From Reclinomonas americana ATCC 50394 (taxonomy: Eukaryota; Jakobida; Jakobea; Jakobida), in assembly GCA_048213135.1 (NCBI GenBank), contig PS015010.1, forward strand, positions 558,001 to 622,000: a DNA stretch of 64,000 nt, in the 5' to 3' direction. The notes beneath the pieces are model-generated. The model had not been told where the DNA came from. It worked only from the letters and a program-made list of their open reading frames with translations, and did not search any database. Both the position numbers and the translations under genes were made by a program. This document shows positions 59,066 through 64,000 of this stretch, one piece after another. The stretch's first letter is position 1; each line of letters opens with the position of its first letter.

Positions 59066-61018
59066 ATGCAAAAAAAGATCATGCTCGCCATGGCCGGTAT
59101 ATTGTTTTTGCTGGCCTTCATAGCTCCGCGGAATTTCGTTATTTCAGGAAAAGTAACCGACACACAAGGGAACCCCGTTCCTTTCGCCACTGTAAAAGTC
59201 AAAGGCAGCCGTACAGCCGTTTCTGCCGATGCCAGTGGTAATTTCAGCATACTCGTACAGGGAGAAAGCGCTGTACTGGAAATAAGTGGTACGGGCTTTT
59301 CGATGGTGACTGCGGCCGTTACGTCAAAACAAAAAAGTATCACTGTGGTACTGAACCCGTCTGCGGTTAATGACCTTAAAGAAGTGGTGGTAACCGGGGC
59401 CTACAACGTTAAAAGAATTATGCGAAGTGTAACTGTCAACCAGCAAACGGTTTCCGGTTATTATCTCGCAGGGAAAGTACCCGGCGTACAAGTGAGAACA
59501 CCCAACGGAATGCCCGGCAAGCCTAAAGACGAGTACAACAGGGAAGGATATGACTATATCGCTGAAAATACTTTCCTTAAAACAAAAGACAATCCCTTAT
59601 CTACTTTCTCCATTGATGTTGACGCGGCATCTTACAGTAATGTACGCCGTATGCTGAACGATGGACAGCTTCCTCCTGCAGGCGCTGTACGCATTGAAGA
59701 AATGATCAATTATTTTTCTTACCAGTATCCCCAGCCCGCGGCGGATAAACCTTTTTCAGTAAATACCGAGATCAGCGATTGCCCCTGGAACCCCCGTCAC
59801 AGGCTCGCCCTCGTTGGTTTGCAGGGTAAAAAAATACCGGTTGAACAGTTGCCGCCCGCCAATCTTGTTTTTCTTATTGATGTTTCCGGTTCCATGCAAG
59901 GGCCCGACAGGCTTGACCTGGTAAAGGCGTCCATGAAATTACTGGCCGACCAGTTACGGGAACAGGATAAAGTATCTATATGTGTATATGCCGGCAGCGC
60001 GGGGCTGGTATTGCCGCCCACCAATGGTTTGCAGAAACAGAAAATTAAAGAGGCCCTCAACACCCTGGAAGCCGGTGGTTCCACTGCCGGTGGTGCCGGT
60101 ATCCAGCTTGCTTATAATACGGCACGTGCCAATTTTGTAAAAGGCGGTAATAACCGGGTGATCCTTTGCACCGATGGCGATTTTAACGTGGGTATGAGCA
60201 GTGACGATGCATTGGAAAGACTGATAGAGGAAGAAAGAAAATCCGGTGTATTCCTTACCGTGCTGGGCTATGGCATGGGTAATTACCAGGATGCCAAAAT
60301 GCAGAAACTCGCCGATAAGGGCAATGGCAATCATGCCTATATCGACCAGCTGAATGAAGCCAAAAAAGTACTGGTGAGTGAGTTTGGCGGCACCCTCTTT
60401 ACCATTGCCAAAGATGTTAAGCTGCAGGTGGAATTCAATCCCGCCATTGTGCAGGGTTACCGGCTCATTGGTTATGAAAACCGCATGCTGAATAAAGAAG
60501 ATTTCAATGACGATAAAAAAGACGCGGGAGAAATGGGCAGCGGCCATACCGTTACCACCCTGTACGAGATCATTCCCGTGGGCGAGCAATCCGAATTCCT
60601 GCGTAAAGTGGATACCCTCAAATACCAGTCGGACCCCTCTTTCAATAAATCAGCTTTCAACGCTGAAATGATGACGGTGAAATTCCGTTACAAACAACCC
60701 GACGGCGATGTGAGCCAACTGATGGAAGTACCGGTAATGGATAAACAGACCGCTTTGCAGGCCACATCCGATAACTTCCGCTTTGCAGCTGCTGTAGCCC
60801 AAATGGGATTGCTGCTGAGGAATTCCTCCTTTAAACAGCAGGCCAGCTATACCAGCGTACTCAGCCTCGCCAATGGCGCCATCGGAACGGATAAAGAAGG
60901 CTACCGCAAAGAATTTGTGCAGCTGACCCAGTCGGCAATGACCATTGCGAAAAAGACACCGCCTGCAAAATCATCCGAAGCAAAAAGTGAAGGGGAGGAT
61001 GTTTCAAAAAACCGCTAG
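59066..61018 (+). CDS. exported VWA-domain protein with CarboxypepD_reg and plug-like segment
   Basis: 650 residues. Signal peptide, then a CarboxypepD_reg-like domain (residues about 28-105), a short TonB-plug-like piece (VVVTGAYNVKRIM, GKVPGVQVRTPNG), an N-terminal VWF-A-associated domain (TFSIDVDAASYSNVRRMLND), a VWA domain with a full MIDAS (DVSGSMQGP, CTDGDFNVG) and a DUF3520-type C-terminus. It resembles YfbK-like proteins fused to Bacteroidota surface modules. It probably binds a ligand through Mg. First of three exported proteins in a row. Confidence 0.87.
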   Translation: MQKKIMLAMAGILFLLAFIAPRNFVISGKVTDTQGNPVPFATVKVKGSRTAVSADASGNFSILVQGESAVLEISGTGFSMVTAAVTSKQKSITVVLNPSAVNDLKEVVVTGAYNVKRIMRSVTVNQQTVSGYYLAGKVPGVQVRTPNGMPGKPKDEYNREGYDYIAENTFLKTKDNPLSTFSIDVDAASYSNVRRMLNDGQLPPAGAVRIEEMINYFSYQYPQPAADKPFSVNTEISDCPWNPRHRLALVGLQGKKIPVEQLPPANLVFLIDVSGSMQGPDRLDLVKASMKLLADQLREQDKVSICVYAGSAGLVLPPTNGLQKQKIKEALNTLEAGGSTAGGAGIQLAYNTARANFVKGGNNRVILCTDGDFNVGMSSDDALERLIEEERKSGVFLTVLGYGMGNYQDAKMQKLADKGNGNHAYIDQLNEAKKVLVSEFGGTLFTIAKDVKLQVEFNPAIVQGYRLIGYENRMLNKEDFNDDKKDAGEMGSGHTVTTLYEIIPVGEQSEFLRKVDTLKYQSDPSFNKSAFNAEMMTVKFRYKQPDGDVSQLMEVPVMDKQTALQATSDNFRFAAAVAQMGLLLRNSSFKQQASYTSVLSLANGAIGTDKEGYRKEFVQLTQSAMTIAKKTPPAKSSEAKSEGEDVSKNR

Positions 61019-61070
61019 TGGTTTGTGTAATCCTTTCACCCGCAGCATCTCTTTATAAATACTGCTGAAT

Positions 61071-62177
61071 ATGAGACAAATATTGTTTTTCTTATTGGTA
61101 ATGGTATGCGGAACTGCCTTATCGCAGCCCGCAGCCCCGCAAGTTGATATCAGTAAGGCGCTGGCAGGCAAAATGGGTTGTGGTATCGTAACTGCGAAAC
61201 CTTTACCAGCAGCATCGGGCATACAGGTTCGAAACGATACCGGAACAGCAGTAAGGTTAAGATGTGAAGCGGCCATTGCTGTTTCAGGCGGTGTTATCTA
61301 TGTGCTTGACGGCAAAATAATTCCAACTGCGAATGATCTTGATCCGGATGATGTGGAGGACGTAACTGTGTTGCAGGGACCGGAAGCATTTGCGAAGTAT
61401 GGAGAGCAGGCCAAGGGCGGTGCTATATTGATCACTACGAAAAAACAACCATTGGCGCGGATAGTGGCTGCCCTGGGGAAGGGCGAAGGATTATGGGTTA
61501 CACCTTCCTTTCCGTCAGTTTCGCCTGCTGCTCCGTGCCGCACTGTTTTGGGTAACACGAATATTAAACAGGTAAACCCTTATCCTGCCGGGGATAACAA
61601 TCCGCTGTGTATTGTCGATGGCGAACCGTTTGAAATCACTGCTGATACAAACGCCCGTTTTATTGACCCGGCAACAATTGACAGCATCTGGGTATTGAAT
61701 GAGCCGGCAGGAGCTGCTCTGTATGGATCATGTGGCAGCAGAGGTGTAATCATACTCACCACTAAACTAAAGACCCGGATCATCGACACTGTAGTAGTTA
61801 CGGGCACCTATTGCTGGAAGAGGCGCAATGCTTGTCATTGTTGCAGGCTGTTTGTTGAATGCCGTAATGAAACAACCACTGCACGAACGGGTGCGATGCC
61901 GGCGGCTAATACGCAGGCTCTCCCTAAAGCCTACCCCAATCCTGTTCAGAGAGGAAATATCATAAATATTACGTTACCTGCACCATTGCCGGCAAACGCT
62001 GTGGTGCCGTTGTCTGATGCTTCCGGGAAGATCGTAGGCAGGGCAGTAATCAACGGCAATTCACAAAAAAATACGGTTGCTGTACCGGTTGATAAGACCT
62101 GGAGCGCCGGAATATACTATGCCCGTGTACCTGGCAACAAGCAGCAAACGATAACCATTCCATTCCTCGTTCAGTAA
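61071..62177 (+). CDS. exported protein with two barrel-less plug-like domains and T9SS tail
   Basis: 368 residues. Signal peptide ends ALSQPAAPQ. Two segments look like TonB-receptor plug cores: YVLDGKIIPTANDLDPDDVE then EAFAKYGEQAKGGAILITTK (about 82-125), and CIVDGEPFEI then AGAALYGSCGSRGVIILTTK (about 178-233). No beta-barrel follows. A Cys-rich piece (CWKRRNACHCCRLFVECRNE) and a T9SS sorting domain (KAYPNPVQRGNIINI) close it. Function unknown. Confidence 0.75.
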   Translation: MRQILFFLLVMVCGTALSQPAAPQVDISKALAGKMGCGIVTAKPLPAASGIQVRNDTGTAVRLRCEAAIAVSGGVIYVLDGKIIPTANDLDPDDVEDVTVLQGPEAFAKYGEQAKGGAILITTKKQPLARIVAALGKGEGLWVTPSFPSVSPAAPCRTVLGNTNIKQVNPYPAGDNNPLCIVDGEPFEITADTNARFIDPATIDSIWVLNEPAGAALYGSCGSRGVIILTTKLKTRIIDTVVVTGTYCWKRRNACHCCRLFVECRNETTTARTGAMPAANTQALPKAYPNPVQRGNIINITLPAPLPANAVVPLSDASGKIVGRAVINGNSQKNTVAVPVDKTWSAGIYYARVPGNKQQTITIPFLVQ

Positions 62178-62187
62178 ATATTATCTC

Positions 62188-63588
62188 ATGAACAAAGCAA
62201 TCTCCATTTCCATACCCGAGCCCTGTCATGAAAACTGGGATCAAATGACGCCGAACGAACAGGGCCGGTTCTGCAATGCCTGCGCCAAAACCGTGGTGGA
62301 CTTCAGCGTAATGACAGATACGCAAGTGTTGAACTACCTTATCGATAAACAGCACGAAAAAGTTTGTGGCCGTTTACTGACGGAACAGATGGATACACCC
62401 ATCAGTATTGTAAAACCGGCCAAAAGAAAAGTAAAGTGGTACTGGAATGCGGCGGCGGCCATCGCATTACTGTTCTCCCGGTCAGAGGCGAAGGCGCAGC
62501 AGCCGGTTAAGACGGAAACAGCGCCGGTGAGATTCGATGGTAAAGATCAACTGGTAAGAGGCGAACTGGCGGTGAGAGCAGCGAACCAGGCAAGCGGAGA
62601 GCTAAAAGGTACAGTGGTTGACAAGGAGGGAAATCCCGTTCCTTTTGCTTCAGTTGTGGTAAAAGATGGTCTTACGGGGGTGGCAGCAGATGTTGGAGGG
62701 AATTTCGTCATTAAAGCGGTTACCGGAACAGTACTGCGATTTACCGCTGCCGGATTTGAACAAAAGGAATTTACAGTTGGTACAGAACGCAGTTGCAGGA
62801 TCGTACTGGAAACCAATGTCAGGGCAATGAAAGGCGAAGTTGTCATACGCATGGGTTACGCAGTGGCCAGGCCAGTCCGGAAATTTAAACCGGGTAAGGC
62901 TGTTTTCCTGATCAGGGAAGAGGAAACAGGAAAGGCCATTCCGGGCGCTTCCATCTCTGTTAAGACAGTGGGTACAGGAAGTGAAATTAATGAGAAAACA
63001 TCGGGAAAAGGAAAATATACTATGAAGGATTTTTTCCGTAATAAGCAATACCTGGTTACAATAACTGCGGAAGGTTATGAGGCAAATGAATTGATGATCA
63101 AGGCTGATTATAGTACTGACAAAAACCTGGAGCGGGAAGTACGCCTTAGTAAAACGGGTTCGCCGGCGCGTTGGGCAACCGGTGGACTGAGCGTACAAAC
63201 GATCACCGGGGACCCGGTAACGGTCTGCACGAAAGACACCACGTATTTATCCAAAACCGAAGAACCGCTGAAACCCGGACCAGTTCCGGTATTGGCCGTT
63301 AATGAAAATAGTTTAACAGGGCAACATGCAGTGAGTATATATCCGAATCCTGTATCCCGTGGAAATGCTATGCAGATTGCATGGGTGGTGAAACAAAAGG
63401 GCCCGCACACGATCCTGGTTAACAATAGTGCGGGCCTGCTTGTTTGGCAAAAACAGGAAACGGTTTTGCCGGGTAAATTTCAGACTTCCATTTTATTGGA
63501 TGAGAAGTGGAGCAGTGGTATGTATTATGTAAGGATACTGAATCCTAAGGGTGAACAGATCAGTGAAAATAGTTTCATAGTTCAATAG
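62188..63588 (+). CDS. membrane-anchored CarboxypepD_reg protein with N-terminal Cys motif and T9SS-like tail
   Basis: 466 residues. The first 75 residues are cytoplasmic-looking and carry CHENWDQM, GRFCNACAKTVVDFS and KVCGRLL, a four- or five-Cys set that could bind zinc. A weak membrane segment (WYWNAAAAIALLFS, about 89-102) follows, then two CarboxypepD_reg-like domains (GTVVDKEGNPVPFASVVVKD; AIPGASISVKTVGTGSEINE) and a sorting-domain-like end (VSIYPNPVSRGNAMQI). Only 10 bases separate it from the previous gene. Confidence 0.75.
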   Translation: MNKAISISIPEPCHENWDQMTPNEQGRFCNACAKTVVDFSVMTDTQVLNYLIDKQHEKVCGRLLTEQMDTPISIVKPAKRKVKWYWNAAAAIALLFSRSEAKAQQPVKTETAPVRFDGKDQLVRGELAVRAANQASGELKGTVVDKEGNPVPFASVVVKDGLTGVAADVGGNFVIKAVTGTVLRFTAAGFEQKEFTVGTERSCRIVLETNVRAMKGEVVIRMGYAVARPVRKFKPGKAVFLIREEETGKAIPGASISVKTVGTGSEINEKTSGKGKYTMKDFFRNKQYLVTITAEGYEANELMIKADYSTDKNLEREVRLSKTGSPARWATGGLSVQTITGDPVTVCTKDTTYLSKTEEPLKPGPVPVLAVNENSLTGQHAVSIYPNPVSRGNAMQIAWVVKQKGPHTILVNNSAGLLVWQKQETVLPGKFQTSILLDEKWSSGMYYVRILNPKGEQISENSFIVQ

Positions 63589-63665
63589 TTTATGGTTGTT
63601 TACAATGCCGGTCAAGATAGCTGCCTTATAAGTATAAAAATAAGCAGGAGCATCTGGCCGGTTTT

Positions 63666-64000
63666 TTATTTAGAGAAGGCGGGATGGAATTGCTGCAGGG
63701 TATCGCGTAAATATTCCCTGTCCAGGTGAGTATAGATTTCAGTGGTGGTAATACTTTCATGCCCCAGCATTTCCTGCACTGCCCTGAGGTCGGCGCCGCC
63801 CTCCACCAGGTGCGTGGCAAAGGAATGCCGGAAAGTATGCGGTGATATGCTTTTGGTGATGCCTGCTTTCTGCGCCAGGTCTTTCAGTAACAGGAAGATC
63901 ATGACCCGGCTGAGCTGCGATCCCCTGCGGTTGAGAAAAAGAAAGTCTTCCTGCCCTGGTTTGATGCTCACATGCACCCGTATATTCTCCCGGTAAATAT
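63666..64000 (-). CDS. xerD: site-specific tyrosine recombinase XerD, C-terminal part
   Basis: About 111 residues inside the window; the reading frame is open to the right edge. Catalytic box: [20 protein letters not shown] (His and Arg of motif II), [20 protein letters not shown] (His/Tyr box with the nucleophilic Tyr). The wording is that of XerD, which resolves chromosome dimers at dif with XerC, and not that of element-borne integrases. The N-terminal half lies outside the window. Confidence 0.9.
   Translation of the reverse strand, partial: IYRENIRVHVSIKPGQEDFLFLNRRGSQLSRVMIFLLLKDLAQKAGITKSISPHTFRHSFATHLVEGGADLRAVQEMLGHESITTTEIYTHLDREYLRDTLQQFHPAFSK

Noticed and set aside
63666-64000. 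Integrase of a mobile element at the right edge
   Set aside because: The catalytic box reads as housekeeping XerD; no att sites, cargo or phage genes lie nearby.

Overview
The window looks like chromosomal DNA of a Bacteroidota bacterium, most likely of the Chitinophagaceae. The pointers are type IX secretion sorting domains (VYPNP-type C-termini), CarboxypepD_reg and TonB-plug domains, a TonB-dependent receptor, the ArgF' (acetyl/succinyl-ornithine) version of arginine biosynthesis, DUF6660 proteins, a tmRNA tag ending YAMAA, -7 boxes of the TAnnTTTG type, and few Shine-Dalgarno sequences. No similarity search was run; all family names come from reading the sequence.

Layout. 0-9.7 kb: housekeeping genes mainly on the minus strand (Nudix, folC, TonB-like, TSUP transporter, YggS, acyl-CoA dehydrogenase, aat-clpS N-degron pair, tRNA-Val, mtaB), with gene borders full of dispersed repeats. 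9.9-11.4 kb: a GH3-family enzyme. 11.6-20.1 kb: a complete arginine operon (GNAT, argG, argC, argD, argF', argB, argE, argH), preceded by a 15-codon arginine-containing leader ORF and a hairpin; argH carries a one-base frameshift in an A9 run. 20.3-24.9 kb: dxr, rseP and a membrane-anchored MutS-like ATPase. 24.9-28.0 kb: ssrA (tmRNA) followed by a two-LamG secreted protein and a decayed second copy of the ssrA 3' end, the footprint of an integration event. 28.0-31.7 kb: a frameshifted DUF922 gene and an operon of di-heme oxidoreductase, Rieske protein and porin behind a DtxR-like operator. 31.7-43.1 kb: a metal-resistance island (DUF6660, CzcA/C/B, DUF3703, ZntA-type P-type ATPase, second DUF6660, TonB-dependent receptor). 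43.2-49.7 kb: SDR/HxlR divergent pair, small membrane proteins, peptidases, a di-heme cytochrome c and a hemerythrin. 49.7-55.5 kb: signalling and envelope-stress-like block (NtrC-type regulator, REC-only protein behind a sigma-54-like promoter, CHASE3-type kinase, small membrane proteins). 55.8-58.8 kb: TonB-C lipoprotein, YtxJ, exonuclease, glycosyltransferase. 59-63.6 kb: three adjacent exported proteins built of CarboxypepD_reg, VWA, barrel-less TonB-plug and T9SS modules. The right edge holds the C-terminal half of xerD.

The most interesting signals are non-coding or structural: the arginine leader, two frameshifts at the only A9 runs noticed inside genes, a mirrored pair of about 175-bp elements carrying a 13-bp motif spaced by 21-22 bp, the ssrA duplication, and at least three further dispersed repeat families at gene borders.
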